From the NCBI GenBank assembly GCA_017449065.1, contig JAFSKF010000053.1:1-64000 (forward strand): 64,000 bases of DNA, in the 5' to 3' direction. The DNA comes from Bacteroidales bacterium (GTDB lineage: Bacteria; Bacteroidota; Bacteroidia; Bacteroidales; UBA3663). Shown here one piece after another: positions 53,946 through 63,932 of this stretch. Numbering within the stretch: position 1 is the first letter of the stretch; every line of letters begins with the position of its first letter. The position numbers were made by a program, and so were the translations under genes. The notes beneath the pieces are model-generated. The model was not told the DNA's origin, searched no databases, and saw nothing but the letters and a program-made list of their open reading frames with translations.

Positions 53946-55328
53946 CTATCCGTTTTTCACCACTAAATATACTTTATCCGAAGGACGTATCTTGTCTTTT
54001 ACAGGAATCGTAAAACGCTCACCTTTATTCACTTTTTCCACTACCTTATAATCCACCTGAATCTCGTCCAACACAATTTCAATGACACCTGTGGTAGGTC
54101 CGATAATCAGTATGATATCACCTTTATGAAGTTCTTTGGCTTCACACAAAAAGTCACCAATACCTATTTTGCTGAACCAACCTATGGTTTTGGCAGCATA
54201 TTCCTTATGCTCGGTAGCTACCGAACCGTAATGGTGACTCCATTCTCCCAACCGCTGACCCAAATAATAGCCATTCCAGAATCCGCGATTAAAGACTCTT
54301 GTCAGTTCCTGATCCCACTGATCAATGTAATCTTGCCAGTTTTCAGGCAAAACGTGAATGCCATTCTCCACCTTACATTGTTCTATCAGGCGAGCTGCTT
54401 CGGAATAACAGCCTACTACGCTCTTTACGTATTCAGGCCCGCGCGCACGTCCTTCAATCTTAAATACTTCAACGCCCGCATCGACCATCTTATTCATAAA
54501 ATGAATCGTTTTCAGGTCTTTGGGCGACATGATATATTTATTATCTATTTCAAGTTGCAGATCGTGATCCTGATCGTCTAACAGATATTTAGGTTCTTCC
54601 GCATAGGCATCGTATGCATGACGACATACCTGAGCACACGCTCCCCGATTGGCACTTCGATTATACTCATGCAAACTCATATAGCATTTGCCAGAAACAG
54701 CCATACAGAGAGCTCCGTGGGCGAACATTTCTATACGTACCCATCCCCCTTTAGGTCCGCGAATGTTCTGTCGGATGATTTCCTCGTGAATATGTTTCAC
54801 CTGATCCATATTCAGTTCGCGCGCCAGCACTACCACATCGGCAAACTGGGCATAAAACTTCAACGCCTCTATATTACTTATATTAAGTTGCGTGGAAAGA
54901 TGAACTTCAATACGAGGTTTCCTATCAGGACGATCCCAACCGCGAGCATAAGTCATCGCTGCTACATCGCTGGCTATGATGGCTGTGATTCCTGCTTCAG
55001 AAGCTGCATCGATGATCTGTTTCATTTTCTCCAGATCACCATCGTACATGATGGTATTAACCGTCAGATAGCTGTTGAGCGGCTTGCAATGAGCCGTTCC
55101 TGTAGCGGTTTCCGTATAAAGAATCTCCTGAGGTGACTGATAATTCTCAGGCATTTGTCCGGCTCGACAGATATCAGCTATCTTTTTCAGATCATCAATG
55201 GTAAAATTATTAGCAGAGCCTGAACGCATGTTCAAGCCCTGTATGCCAAAATATATACTGCCTGCTCCGGCTTGTATGGCTGCTGCGAGCGATTCGTAGC
55301 AACCCACTGGAGCCATGATTTCTATCAT
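53946..55328 (-). CDS. U32 family protein (YegQ/TrhP-like)
   Basis: 460 residues. Start IEIMAPVGCYESLAAAIQAGAGSIYFG and the U32 signature EVFKIEGRARGPEYVKSVVGCYSEA are clear, as are two Cys-rich sites (ALCMAVSGKCYMSLHEYNRS, GACAQVCRH) that probably bind an iron-sulfur cluster. Relatives include TrhP and RlhA, which hydroxylate tRNA or rRNA using prephenate-dependent chemistry, so a role in RNA modification is likelier than proteolysis despite the 'peptidase U32' name. It lies 14 nt downstream of nadA. Confidence 0.88.
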   Translation of the reverse strand: MIEIMAPVGCYESLAAAIQAGAGSIYFGIQGLNMRSGSANNFTIDDLKKIADICRAGQMPENYQSPQEILYTETATGTAHCKPLNSYLTVNTIMYDGDLEKMKQIIDAASEAGITAIIASDVAAMTYARGWDRPDRKPRIEVHLSTQLNISNIEALKFYAQFADVVVLARELNMDQVKHIHEEIIRQNIRGPKGGWVRIEMFAHGALCMAVSGKCYMSLHEYNRSANRGACAQVCRHAYDAYAEEPKYLLDDQDHDLQLEIDNKYIMSPKDLKTIHFMNKMVDAGVEVFKIEGRARGPEYVKSVVGCYSEAARLIEQCKVENGIHVLPENWQDYIDQWDQELTRVFNRGFWNGYYLGQRLGEWSHHYGSVATEHKEYAAKTIGWFSKIGIGDFLCEAKELHKGDIILIIGPTTGVIEIVLDEIQVDYKVVEKVNKGERFTIPVKDKIRPSDKVYLVVKNG

Positions 55329-55342
55329 TATTATTTAAAGAA

Positions 55343-56287
55343 TTATTTACTAAGTTCCAGCATTCTGTCGATTGGCAACCGGGCACGATCGATGATTTTC
55401 TCATCCACCTGAATTTCCGGAGCCTCGTTTTTCAGACAATTATACAATTTCTCAAGTGTATTGAGACGCATATAGGCGCATTCGTTGCAACTGCAACCTA
55501 CACTTTCTTCCGTTACCTCAGGCGGCACAGGGATAAACTTCTTCTGGGGTGCCTGATTCTGCATCTCGTGCAAAATGCCGCTTTCGGTGGCTACAATAAA
55601 CTCCTGACAATCGTCTTCTACGGCATATTTCAGCAGAACTGCCGTTGAACCCACTTTATCAGCCAGCAAAACCACAGGACGCTTGCATTCCGGATGAACC
55701 AGAACCTTTGCATTCGGATGTTCTTTCTTCAGCTTGATGATGGCTTCTGTCGAGAACTGTTCGTGCACGTGACAGGCACCATCCCAAAGCAGCATATCGC
55801 GTCCGGTAACAGCATTGATATAGCCACCCAGATTTCTGTCTGGGGCAAAGATAATCTTCTGATCCTTTGGCAGGCTATTCACAATCTTCAGTGCATTACC
55901 TGAAGTCACCACTATATCTGTATAATACTTGACAGCAGCCGTTGTGTTCACATAACTGAGCACCGTATAGCCGGAATGTTCTTTCACAAACTTACCGAAT
56001 TCATCAGCAGGACAACTGTCAGCCAACGAACAACCGGCAGCCAGATCCGGCACCAGTACTTTCTTTTGCGGACAGAGAATCTTGCAGGTTTCTCCCATGA
56101 AGTGAACGCCACACATCACAATGATGTCAGCTGTCGATTTGGCAGCCTGTTGAGCCAGCGCCAGGCTATCGCCTACAAAATCGGCAATGTCCTGAATGTC
56201 GCCTATTGTATAATAGTGCGCCAGAATCACGGCGTTCTTTTCTGCTTTGAGTTTCTTGATTTCCTCAATGAGTTTCGACTTATCCAT
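55343..56287 (-). CDS. nadA: Quinolinate synthase A
   Basis: 314 residues from the ATG at 56287; another ATG at 56299 gives four more. It condenses iminoaspartate with dihydroxyacetone phosphate to quinolinate, the NAD precursor, using an oxygen-sensitive 4Fe-4S cluster. Three cluster Cys are visible: IVMCGVHFMGET, SVGCSCNECAYM and one in the SLADSCPADEF or VHPECKRPVV area. AHYYTIGDIQDIADFVGDS is the substrate-binding start. nadB and nadC are not in the window. Confidence 0.95.
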   Translation of the reverse strand: MDKSKLIEEIKKLKAEKNAVILAHYYTIGDIQDIADFVGDSLALAQQAAKSTADIIVMCGVHFMGETCKILCPQKKVLVPDLAAGCSLADSCPADEFGKFVKEHSGYTVLSYVNTTAAVKYYTDIVVTSGNALKIVNSLPKDQKIIFAPDRNLGGYINAVTGRDMLLWDGACHVHEQFSTEAIIKLKKEHPNAKVLVHPECKRPVVLLADKVGSTAVLLKYAVEDDCQEFIVATESGILHEMQNQAPQKKFIPVPPEVTEESVGCSCNECAYMRLNTLEKLYNCLKNEAPEIQVDEKIIDRARLPIDRMLELSK

Positions 56288-56762
56288 AGTTGTGAACAAT
56301 TTCTATTATTATTAATAAGTTTTGGTTTGAAAAAAATTTTTTATCAAAAACAAATTTATGCTTATGATGATAGTTGGTTAATAAAGTTGATAACTTTGAC
56401 TGCTTTTTCCGCTAATTCAAGTTATCAGCATCCGAGTCTTTTTATGAACTGGTTTTCCATACCGGTTTTTGACTATAGTCGGTTATCAACTTTTCAACAA
56501 TCGGACTCGAACGGGGCAAAGTTAATAATTATTTTTCAATTGACCTATCGAAAACTCTACTTTTTTACGTTAAAAACTTTTTTATATTTTGTGAACAAAA
56601 AATTTGTCAATTTCAAAAAACAGATTAAGCCGACAATTTTTTGATTCTCCAAATTTTTTAACAAAAACTTTTTAATTTTTTTTCAACAGGTTTTATCAAC
56701 GCTAATAACAATTTTTTGAACATTATTTTGGATATGTACGAAAAATCAACTAACTTTGCGGC
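56288..56762. other. AT-rich intergenic region with GTTATCAAC-like sites
   Basis: No gene. Divergent -7 elements: TAACTTTG on the minus strand (56517-56524, probably nadA with a 230-nt leader) and on the plus strand (56751-56758). Four sites resemble (G/T)TTATCA(A/G)C: 56386-56394 (reverse), 56421-56429, 56482-56490 and 56692-56700. Long T and A runs. Confidence 0.5.
56727..56758 (+). promoter_or_regulatory. Promoter of the SpoU methyltransferase gene
   Basis: TTTG, 20 nt, TAACTTTG. The -7 ends 4 nt before the ATG, so the transcript would be leaderless or nearly so. Confidence 0.65.
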
Positions 56763-57311
56763 ATGAAAAAGTTAACCATACTGGAGATGGGTCGCATCAA
56801 TACCGATCAGTTTAAGAAAGCTGAGAAGATGCCGCTCATTATTATATTAGACAATATACGGTCTCTGAATAATATTGGTTCTGTATTCCGTACTTCCGAT
56901 GCTTTCCGTGTTGAAAGTATTTACCTGTGCGGCATATCAGCTGTTCCCCCATCGCCTGAAATACACAAGACTGCCTTGGGTGCAGAAGATTCCGTCGATT
57001 GGCAGTATTTTGAAGGTACACACGAAGCTGTTAGGTCTTTGCAACAGGCAGGTTATAAGGTTTTGGCAGTCGAACAATGTGAAGGCAGTACGATGCTCGA
57101 TACTTGGACGCCCGATTTCTCGTCTGGTAACGGCTATGCAGTGGTGATGGGTAACGAAGTAAAAGGTGTGCAGCAGTCGGTAGTAGATCTGTGTGACGGT
57201 TGTTTGGAGATTCCTCAGTATGGAACCAAGCACAGCTTGAATGTATCGGTAACTACCGGTTTAGTAATCTGGGATTTCTTCAAGGCTTTCAAACAACAGC
57301 ACGGTTGGTAA
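56763..57311 (+). CDS. TrmH/SpoU family RNA 2'-O-methyltransferase
   Basis: 182 residues. SPOUT motifs: motif 1 LDNIRSLNNIGSVFRTSDAF, motif 2 YAVVMGNEVKGV and motif 3 EIPQYGTKHSLNVSVTTGLVIWDF, which make the trefoil knot and SAM site. The family methylates ribose in tRNA or 23S rRNA; the exact target cannot be told. It is short, without the N-terminal domain of TrmH-type enzymes. The start MKKLTILEMGRI agrees with relatives, which supports this ATG although it lies at the predicted transcription start. 54 nt upstream of mutS. Confidence 0.92.
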   Translation: MKKLTILEMGRINTDQFKKAEKMPLIIILDNIRSLNNIGSVFRTSDAFRVESIYLCGISAVPPSPEIHKTALGAEDSVDWQYFEGTHEAVRSLQQAGYKVLAVEQCEGSTMLDTWTPDFSSGNGYAVVMGNEVKGVQQSVVDLCDGCLEIPQYGTKHSLNVSVTTGLVIWDFFKAFKQQHGW

Positions 57312-57365
57312 GTATGGTTTTTATGTGTTGATAACTTTCTAAAAGACTTTAAATAAGGTAGAGAT

Positions 57366-60032
57366 ATGGCTAAGGCTGAGAATCCGAAGGACACACCGTT
57401 GCTAAAACAATATTTTGAACTGAAAAATAAATATCACGATGCAATCATTCTGTATCGTGTAGGTGATTTTTATGAGACCTTTTGCGATGATGCAGCCACA
57501 GCTCACGATATTTTAGGAATTACGCTGACCAGTCGTGCAGGCAGTCCCTTGGCAGGTTTTCCTTATCATGCGCTCGATACTTATTTGCCTAAACTGGTAC
57601 GTGCGGGCAAACGTGTGGCGATTTGTGAACAGCTGGAAGATCCGAAACTGACTAAAAAGTTAGTGAAACGTGGAGTAACTGAATTGATTACTCCGGGATT
57701 GACAATGGGCGACAGTGTGTTGAATGCCCGGGAAAATAATTTTCTGGCTGCCATTACTTTTGGCAGCAATCTCAGTAAGTCGGCAGTTTCGTTCAATAAG
57801 AATTACAGCGCACAAGTTGGTTTGGCTCTTTTGGATATTTCAACCGGTGAATTTCTGGCTGCTGAGGGTACATACGATTATATTGACAAGCTGATAGGCA
57901 ATTATGCACCTAAGGAAATTCTTTTTCTCAAGGGAATGAGAAATCTCTATCAGGAGCATTTTACCACCAATCCTTATTGCTATGAATTAGAGGATTTCTA
58001 TTTCAGTTACGATAATGCCCGACGGAGTTTGCTGGAACTGTTTCATACGCAGAATCTGAAAGGATTCGGTATAGATGAAATGTATCTGTCTATTACTTCT
58101 GCAGGTGCCATTCTCCGTTATTTAGATGCCACACAGCACAAGAATATCCGACATATTACTTCTATCCGTCGCATCGACAATGAAGCCTATATGCGCTTGG
58201 ATAAGTTTACGGTGCGAAGCCTGGAACTGGTTTATCCGATGAATGAAGGCGGAAGATCTCTCTTGAATGTCATCGACGAAACCACAACTCCGATGGGTGG
58301 ACGTCTGTTGCATAGATGGATACTCTTTCCGCTCATTCATGCTGAAAGCATTCGCGAACGTTTGAATGTGGTGGAATATTTCTTCAAGGATCCGGAATTG
58401 GCAGACGTGGTGGAAGAAAGTCTGAAGCGTTTGGGCGATATGGAGCGCATCGTTGCCAAAGTGGCTGTCGGACGTGTGACTCCCCGCGAGATTGTTCAGC
58501 TGCGCATAGCGCTGAACGCCTTGAAAGACATCAAGCAGGCTTGTCAGGAATCCGATTTGCCACAGTTGCAGAATATCAGTGAACAGATCAATACCTGCGA
58601 TCGCATTGCAGACAGAATCTATCGTGAAATTGAGCCTGAACCGCCTGTTATGATTGGTAAGGGAAATGTGATTCGGGCCAATGTGAATGCCGAACTGGAT
58701 GAATTGCGTACCATTGCCTATTCGGGTAAGGATTATCTGTTGGCCCTACAGCAGCGATTGTCGGAAGAATATAGTATTCCGTCGCTCAAGGTGGCTTATA
58801 ACAGCGTGTTTGGCTATTACATCGAAGTGCGCAATACGCATAAGGAAAAAGTACCGGCTGATTGGATTCGTAAACAGACTTTGGTAGGTGCTGAGCGATA
58901 TATCACGCAGGAATTGAAGGAATATGAAGAAAAGATTCTGACAGCTGAAGAAAGAATTCTTTCGTTGGAGTCACAGATTTATCAGGATTTGCTGAAAGCA
59001 CTCGAAGAATATATTCCGATTATTCAGGTGAATGCCCAACTGATGGCGCGCTTGGATTGTTTGCTGGCTTTCAGCCGGGTTTCTGCCCGCTATCATTATG
59101 TACGTCCGGACATCGATGACAGTTTGGTGATAGATATCCGTCAGGGACGACATCCGGTCATTGAACGGCAGATGCCAGTGGGAGAATCGTATGTTCCGAA
59201 CGATGTATTGCTTTCATCGGACGATAACGGATGTCAGATCATGATGATTACGGGTCCGAATATGGCAGGTAAGTCAGCTTTGTTGCGTCAGACAGCCTTA
59301 ATCACGCTGATGGCTCATATCGGTTGTTTTGTGCCTGCTGATGCTGCTCATATCGGCATTGTAGATAAGATTTTCACGCGTGTAGGCGCTTCCGATAATA
59401 TTTCGTTGGGAGAATCCACCTTTATGGTCGAAATGACGGAAGCATCGAATATTCTGAATAATCTTTCACCGCGTTCTTTGGTGCTTTTCGATGAATTGGG
59501 ACGAGGTACTTCCACCTACGATGGTATTTCAATTGCCTGGAGTATTGTGGAATATGTGCATGAGCGGGCTGAGGGTCATCCGAAGATGCTGTTTGCCACT
59601 CATTATCATGAATTGAACGAGATGGAGAAGTCTTTCTCTCGCATCAGGAACTTTAATGTCAGCGTGCGTGAGGAAGGTGGTAAGGTGCTATTCCTCCGTA
59701 AACTGAAACCTGGAGGCAGCGAACACAGTTTCGGTATTCATGTAGCAAAACTGGCCGGCATGAATCCGGAAATTGTTCATCGTGCCGATGAGGTACTAAA
59801 AACACTCGAATCTGCTTCTACTGGTGCTCGCGGTTTGGTTTCGGTCGATGCTCCTGTAGAAAATATAAAGCCTGCCAATGCACCGGCAGGCTATCAGTTC
59901 CAGATTTTCGAATTGGATGATCCCGTTTTAAGTCAGATTCGCGATGAAATCAAGAGCATCGATCCTAACAATATGACTCCGATGGAAGCCTTGAATAAAT
60001 TGGCAGAAATCAAGAAAATCTGCGGGATTTGA
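57366..60032 (+). CDS. mutS: DNA mismatch repair protein MutS
   Basis: 888 residues. Mismatch-binding Phe-x-Glu sits in [10 protein letters not shown] (about residues 30-40). Connector, clamp and ATPase domains follow; Walker A is [13 protein letters not shown], the signature FMVEMTEAS and Walker [17 protein letters not shown], and the helix-turn-helix dimer region ends the protein. It recognises mismatches and recruits MutL. Co-directional with the SpoU gene. Confidence 0.98.
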   Translation: MAKAENPKDTPLLKQYFELKNKYHDAIILYRVGDFYETFCDDAATAHDILGITLTSRAGSPLAGFPYHALDTYLPKLVRAGKRVAICEQLEDPKLTKKLVKRGVTELITPGLTMGDSVLNARENNFLAAITFGSNLSKSAVSFNKNYSAQVGLALLDISTGEFLAAEGTYDYIDKLIGNYAPKEILFLKGMRNLYQEHFTTNPYCYELEDFYFSYDNARRSLLELFHTQNLKGFGIDEMYLSITSAGAILRYLDATQHKNIRHITSIRRIDNEAYMRLDKFTVRSLELVYPMNEGGRSLLNVIDETTTPMGGRLLHRWILFPLIHAESIRERLNVVEYFFKDPELADVVEESLKRLGDMERIVAKVAVGRVTPREIVQLRIALNALKDIKQACQESDLPQLQNISEQINTCDRIADRIYREIEPEPPVMIGKGNVIRANVNAELDELRTIAYSGKDYLLALQQRLSEEYSIPSLKVAYNSVFGYYIEVRNTHKEKVPADWIRKQTLVGAERYITQELKEYEEKILTAEERILSLESQIYQDLLKALEEYIPIIQVNAQLMARLDCLLAFSRVSARYHYVRPDIDDSLVIDIRQGRHPVIERQMPVGESYVPNDVLLSSDDNGCQIMMITGPNMAGKSALLRQTALITLMAHIGCFVPADAAHIGIVDKIFTRVGASDNISLGESTFMVEMTEASNILNNLSPRSLVLFDELGRGTSTYDGISIAWSIVEYVHERAEGHPKMLFATHYHELNEMEKSFSRIRNFNVSVREEGGKVLFLRKLKPGGSEHSFGIHVAKLAGMNPEIVHRADEVLKTLESASTGARGLVSVDAPVENIKPANAPAGYQFQIFELDDPVLSQIRDEIKSIDPNNMTPMEALNKLAEIKKICGI

Positions 60033-60038
60033 TCAATA

Positions 60039-60085
60039 AAAAAGCTCCTATATTCGTAAAACCTCGAACATAGGTGCTTTTTTTC
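60039..60085. terminator. Bidirectional terminator between mutS and cysS
   Basis: Stem agctcctat / ataggtgct with one mismatch, flanked by A-run on the left and T-run on the right, serving both convergent genes. Confidence 0.8.
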
Positions 60086-61582
60086 TTACAGACTCCAAGT
60101 GGCGCCGTCTTTGGTATCTTTCACCACGAAGCCGAGTTCTGACATTTTATTGCGAATAAGATCGGAAGTAGCCCAATCTTTATTGGCCTTTGCCTGAGCA
60201 CGAACTTCGAGCAACAAGTCGATAGCACCTTTATAGGCAATATTCTTATCGTCGCTGGCTCCTGCTCCACTTTCATCCTTCATACCCAGAATATCGATCA
60301 GGAAAGTATGGAACACCTGCTGGATTTTAGCAATACCTGCAGCATCTGCTTTTGCCTGTCCGTCGATGATTTTGTTGATTAACGAAACCAAATCGTACAA
60401 ATGGGAAATGACAATAGGTGTAGTTAGGTCGTCGTTCATGGCCTCATACATCTTCTCTTCCAGTGTACGGACAGTTTTCAAAGTTTCATCGGTTTCTGTC
60501 GATGTCTCAGACGCTTTCATACGGGCAATACTGTTATATCCTTCCATCATGCGCTTCATACCCTTTTCTGCGCTTTGAAGAGCCTCGTTCGAGAAATCGA
60601 CCGTCGAACGGTAATGCGCCATCAGAATGAAGAAACGGATGGTCATCGGGCTGTACGCCTGCGTCAGTTTCGGATGCGAACCTGTGAAGAACTCATCGAG
60701 CGTGATGAAGTTGCCATATGATTTACCCATCTTCTTGCCATCGATGGTAATCATATTGTTGTGCATCCAGTAATGAACAGTCGGGTGACCCTTAGCGGCG
60801 CAGCTCTGGGCAATTTCGCATTCGTGATGAGGGAACAGCAGATCCAATCCGCCTCCGTGAATATCGAACTCCTCGCCCAGATATTTTTCGCTCATCGTGG
60901 AGCACTCCAGATGCCAGCCCGGGAAACCTTCGCTCCATGGTGAAGGCCAGTGCATGATATGCTCGGGAGCCGCTTTTTTCCAAAGGGCAAAGTCGCACGC
61001 TTCCCGCTTCTCCGACTGTCCGTCCAGTTCACGGGTGGTATCAATCAGTTCGTTGATGTTTCGTCCGGAAAGAATGCCGTAATGATATTTTTCAGCATAC
61101 TTCTTCACATCGAAATAAACGCTTCCGTTGCTGACATAGGCATAGCCGGCATCCAGAATCTTCTGCACGTAAGCAATCTGCTCAATGATGTGACCCGAAG
61201 CATGTGGTTCGATGCTGGGAGGCAGAACGTTCAGCGCCTCCATTGCCTTATGGTAGCGGTTCATGTAATACTGCACCACCTCCATTGGTTCCTTTTGTTC
61301 CAGACGGGCTTTTTTAGCAATCTTATCCTCTCCTTCATCAGCATCGTGTTCCAAGTGTCCGACGTCGGTGATATTGCGTACATAGCGCACTTTATATCCG
61401 ATGTGCTGCAAGTAGCGGAAAAGGATATCAAACGTAATGGCCGGACGTGCATGTCCGAGATGTCCGTCACCATAGACGGTCGGTCCGCACACATACATGC
61501 CGACATGATCGGGCACAATGGGCTTGAAAGGTTGTTTGATGCGCGATAAAGTGTTGTAGATATATAGTTGTTGAGTTGCCAT
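60086..61582 (-). CDS. cysS: Cysteinyl-tRNA synthetase
   Basis: 498 residues. Class I signatures: HIGH-like HLGHARP within [16 protein letters not shown], and KMSKS-like [11 protein letters not shown]. The zinc-binding Cys and His ([28 protein letters not shown]) are present. A DALR anticodon-binding region completes it. Transcribed toward mutS; 11 nt from the lolD-like gene on the same strand. Confidence 0.98.
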   Translation of the reverse strand: MATQQLYIYNTLSRIKQPFKPIVPDHVGMYVCGPTVYGDGHLGHARPAITFDILFRYLQHIGYKVRYVRNITDVGHLEHDADEGEDKIAKKARLEQKEPMEVVQYYMNRYHKAMEALNVLPPSIEPHASGHIIEQIAYVQKILDAGYAYVSNGSVYFDVKKYAEKYHYGILSGRNINELIDTTRELDGQSEKREACDFALWKKAAPEHIMHWPSPWSEGFPGWHLECSTMSEKYLGEEFDIHGGGLDLLFPHHECEIAQSCAAKGHPTVHYWMHNNMITIDGKKMGKSYGNFITLDEFFTGSHPKLTQAYSPMTIRFFILMAHYRSTVDFSNEALQSAEKGMKRMMEGYNSIARMKASETSTETDETLKTVRTLEEKMYEAMNDDLTTPIVISHLYDLVSLINKIIDGQAKADAAGIAKIQQVFHTFLIDILGMKDESGAGASDDKNIAYKGAIDLLLEVRAQAKANKDWATSDLIRNKMSELGFVVKDTKDGATWSL

Positions 61583-61593
61583 AATGTAAAGTT

Positions 61594-62250
61594 TTATGTT
61601 GTGATTATTCTTCCGTCTGCCAGTTGTATTGTCCGATCCGACATTTTTGCCAGCGATTCGTCGTGAGTGACGATAACAAATGTCTGCTTGAATTCCTCGC
61701 GTAGTTTGAAAAACAGCTGGTGCAGTTCCTTTTTGTTCGAACTGTCGAGCGATCCTGACGGTTCGTCGGCAAAAATAACGTCGGGTTGATTCATCAGGGC
61801 CCTGGCTACAGCAACGCGTTGTTTTTCGCCGCCGGAAAGTTCGTCAGGTTTGTGTGTCAGACGGTCTTTCAGCCCCAAGAAATCTAATAACTCCTCTCCC
61901 CGACATCGTGCCTTCGAATTGGGAATACCGGCAATGAGAGCCGGCATCATAACGTTTTCAAGGGCGGAAAACTCGGGCAGAAGCTGGTGAAACTGGAAAA
62001 TAAAACCGATGTGTCGGTTCCGGAACTTCGACAGTTCATTGTTCGACAGTTTCTGCAGGCAAGTGCCGTGAATGGTCACCTCTCCCCTGTCGGGCTTGTC
62101 GAGCGATCCCATGATATGCAACAGTGTGGTCTTCCCTGCACCCGATTTGCCGACAACAGCCACCACCTCACCCTGTTGGATGGTAAGGTCGATACCCTTC
62201 AGAACTTCCAAAGATCCAAACGATTTGTGTATGTTGCTGGCTGAAATCAT
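61594..62250 (-). CDS. lolD: ABC transporter ATP-binding protein, LolD-like
   Basis: 218 residues from the ATG at 62250; the ATG at 62298 would place the start on the promoter. Walker [17 protein letters not shown]-loop [19 protein letters not shown], signature [16 protein letters not shown], Walker [14 protein letters not shown] and H-loop VIVTHDESL. The '[19 protein letters not shown]' block is typical of LolD/MacB-type ATPases that drive lipoprotein release or efflux. No membrane partner adjoins it. Start of the lolD-cysS transcript. Confidence 0.88.
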   Translation of the reverse strand: MISASNIHKSFGSLEVLKGIDLTIQQGEVVAVVGKSGAGKTTLLHIMGSLDKPDRGEVTIHGTCLQKLSNNELSKFRNRHIGFIFQFHQLLPEFSALENVMMPALIAGIPNSKARCRGEELLDFLGLKDRLTHKPDELSGGEKQRVAVARALMNQPDVIFADEPSGSLDSSNKKELHQLFFKLREEFKQTFVIVTHDESLAKMSDRTIQLADGRIITT

Positions 62251-62295
62251 CGTGCGATAATAGCGATTACCTGTTTCTGTTGATATATTTGCGCG

Positions 62296-62303
62296 CAAAG
62301 GTA
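62296..62303 (-). promoter_or_regulatory. -7 element of lolD
   Basis: TACCTTTG on the minus strand, 46 nt from the start, with a TTG at -33 (20-nt spacing). Confidence 0.55.
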
Positions 62304-62343
62304 CGCATTATTTGCTAACAATACAACTTTTGAGGTCGAAAAT

Positions 62344-62374
62344 TTTGATTTTTCAAGGAGTTTGCCTATCTTTG
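62344..62374 (+). promoter_or_regulatory. Plus-strand promoter opposite lolD
   Basis: TTTG, 19 nt, TATCTTTG: one of the best promoter matches in the window. No gene begins within 270 nt. Confidence 0.65.
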
Positions 62375-62380
62375 CACCCT

Positions 62381-62475
62381 AAACTGAAGCGTGAAAATTC
62401 CTTTAAAAAGGTCGAGAGCAAGCCGAACTCTCTTCGTCTTGCTCCCTTCAAACGGAAAATTTTCAAACCAGTATA
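62381..62475 (+). ncRNA. Candidate small RNA
   Basis: Sequence directly after the plus-strand promoter folds into a compact form: outer stem gaaaatt-cc / gg-aa-aattttc, then aagg / cctt, then gagcaag / cttgctc with a 15-nt loop. It has no reading frame and runs toward the tRNA on the other strand. It may equally be the leader of the ribF-like gene (62656). No known RNA family was recognised. Confidence 0.4.
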
Positions 62476-62477
62476 AG

Positions 62478-62551
62478 TGGTCCCACTTGGGCTTGAACCA
62501 AGGACCAACGGATTATGAGTCCGCTGCTCTGACCAACTGAGCTATAGGACC
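62478..62551 (-). tRNA. tRNA with anticodon CAU, probably tRNA-Ile2
   Basis: 74 nt. Acceptor GGTCCTA / TGGGACC, D arm GCTC...GAGC, anticodon stem GCGGA / TCCGT around CTCATAA, T arm CTTGG-TTCAAGC-CCAAG, discriminator A; no encoded CCA. The anticodon is CAU. Sequence near it (GACTCATAATC...TGGTC) resembles E. coli tRNA-Ile2, in which C34 is changed to lysidine to read AUA, more than an elongator Met tRNA; it is not an initiator. Confidence 0.9.
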
Positions 62552-62608
62552 AAATAACTTTGGATGTTTATTTTCTAGTTTGAAATAAACCTGAATTATT
62601 TTCGGCCG

Positions 62609-62616
62609 CAAAGGTA
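62609..62616 (-). promoter_or_regulatory. -7 element of the tRNA gene
   Basis: TACCTTTG on the minus strand, 58 nt upstream of the mature tRNA 5' end. Confidence 0.5.
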
Positions 62617-62655
62617 AATAAACTTTTTGATATACGCAAATATTTTGGCTTAAAA

Positions 62656-63219
62656 ATGATAATTTATCAGCATTTCGATTGCATTTCAAGCGATTTTGCC
62701 GCTTGTATCGGATTCTTCGACGGAGTTCACCGCGGACATCAGTTTCTTTTGGAGCATCTGAAGGAAGAAGCCCGAGAACACGGATTGAAGAGTGCTGTGG
62801 TTACCTTCACCAATCATCCGCGTCAGCTGATCGAACCGGATTTCCGGATGGAAATGATCGATACCTTAGAGCAGCGTCTCGAAAAACTGTCGAAGACCGG
62901 TATCGATGCCTGTTTTCTGCTTACTTTTACGGAAGAGATCCGAAATATGTCAGCTCGCGACTTCATTCAGCAGTATTTGTGCGAAAAACTGCATGTGCGT
63001 CTGCTTCTGATTGGCTACGATCACCGCTTTGGCAAAGACCGTAGCGAAGGCTTCGAAGATTATGTGCGCTATGGCGAGGAATGCGGTATTCGGGTGATTC
63101 AGGAGCCTGTTTTCGACGACGGATCGGGCTTACATTATTCTTCGAGCGAAATCCGCAAGGCCTTGCAGGCAGGAAACAAAGAACTGGCTGCCCGTTTGCT
63201 CGGACAGCCAGTCATCTGA
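62656..63219 (+). CDS. FAD synthetase domain protein, RibF homologue without riboflavin kinase domain
   Basis: 187 residues. The nucleotidyl-transferase half of RibF is complete: CIGFFDGVHRGHQFLL, FTNHPRQLI, LLIGYDHRFGKDRSEGFEDY and YSSSEIRKALQAG. Normal RibF is about 310 residues and goes on with a flavokinase domain; here it stops at TGA after LLGQPVI. Directly downstream, in another frame, WYLSGRV can be read, similar to the start of a flavokinase domain (Y.L.G.V), after which the convergent regulator gene begins. So it may be a truncated gene or a true single-domain FAD synthetase. Riboflavin phosphorylation must be done elsewhere. Confidence 0.85.
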   Translation: MIIYQHFDCISSDFAACIGFFDGVHRGHQFLLEHLKEEAREHGLKSAVVTFTNHPRQLIEPDFRMEMIDTLEQRLEKLSKTGIDACFLLTFTEEIRNMSARDFIQQYLCEKLHVRLLLIGYDHRFGKDRSEGFEDYVRYGEECGIRVIQEPVFDDGSGLHYSSSEIRKALQAGNKELAARLLGQPVI

Positions 63220-63239
63220 TTGGTATCTGTCAGGGAGAG

Positions 63240-63749
63240 TTAATCCCAATCGTCGTCAGCACTGGTGATTGAAGGAACATCCGGCAGCACGCCGCCGCAG
63301 ATGCTTATCTCGCGTTTGATGCTTTCTTCGAGTGAAATCAGGGTTTCGGTCGAAACTACGCCCTCAATACCTTGAATCTTATTGTTCAGCAAGTCCATCA
63401 GATGCTCGTTGTCGCGTGCATAGAGTTTGCAGAGCATCGTGTAAGGACCCGTAGTGAAGTGACATTCAATAATCTCAGGAATGGCTTCCAGATATTTTAC
63501 TACTTCGCGGTACATGCTGCCGCGTTCCAGACGAATGCCGATGTAGGTGCAAGTCTGGAATCCTAGGGTTTTCGGGTCGATGTTGTAGCCGGAACCTACA
63601 ATCACCTTCATTTCGATAAGGCGTTGAATGCGCTGATGAATGGCGGCGCGGGACACGCCACACTCTACAGCCACATTCTTAGAAGGAATACGGGCATTCC
63701 TTGTGATGATGTCGAGAATTTTTTTGTCGAGTGCATCAATTTTTTCCAT
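63240..63749 (-). CDS. Lrp/AsnC family transcriptional regulator
   Basis: 169 residues. N-terminal winged helix-turn-helix (LDKKILDIITRNARIPSKNV, RAAIHQRIQRL) and C-terminal RAM (ACT-like) domain (CTYIGIRLERG, ECHFTTGPYTMLCKLYA, IEGVVSTETLISLEESI). These regulators sense amino acids or related compounds and wrap DNA as octamers. Convergent to the ribF-like gene with 20 nt between, so target genes cannot be read from context. Own promoter 63900-63932. Confidence 0.92.
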   Translation of the reverse strand: MEKIDALDKKILDIITRNARIPSKNVAVECGVSRAAIHQRIQRLIEMKVIVGSGYNIDPKTLGFQTCTYIGIRLERGSMYREVVKYLEAIPEIIECHFTTGPYTMLCKLYARDNEHLMDLLNNKIQGIEGVVSTETLISLEESIKREISICGGVLPDVPSITSADDDWD

Positions 63750-63899
63750 GTCAATAGTTGATAATTTTATTTCGTTGAAGGTAATATTATTTTTACAACC
63801 TTTTCATTAAGCCAGATGAAAAGAGCCAAACTTGTTTGAACTAAGTCATGGCGAGAAAAAAAGGAATAAGATTCAACGAATAATAGTTAAACATTGGTG

Positions 63900-63932
63900 C
63901 AAAGATACAGTTTTTTTATTGAATAATGCAAA
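63900..63932 (-). promoter_or_regulatory. Promoter of the Lrp/AsnC gene
   Basis: Minus strand TTTG, 21 nt, TATCTTTG, giving a leader of about 145 nt. No other feature between 63750 and the end of the window. Confidence 0.65.
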
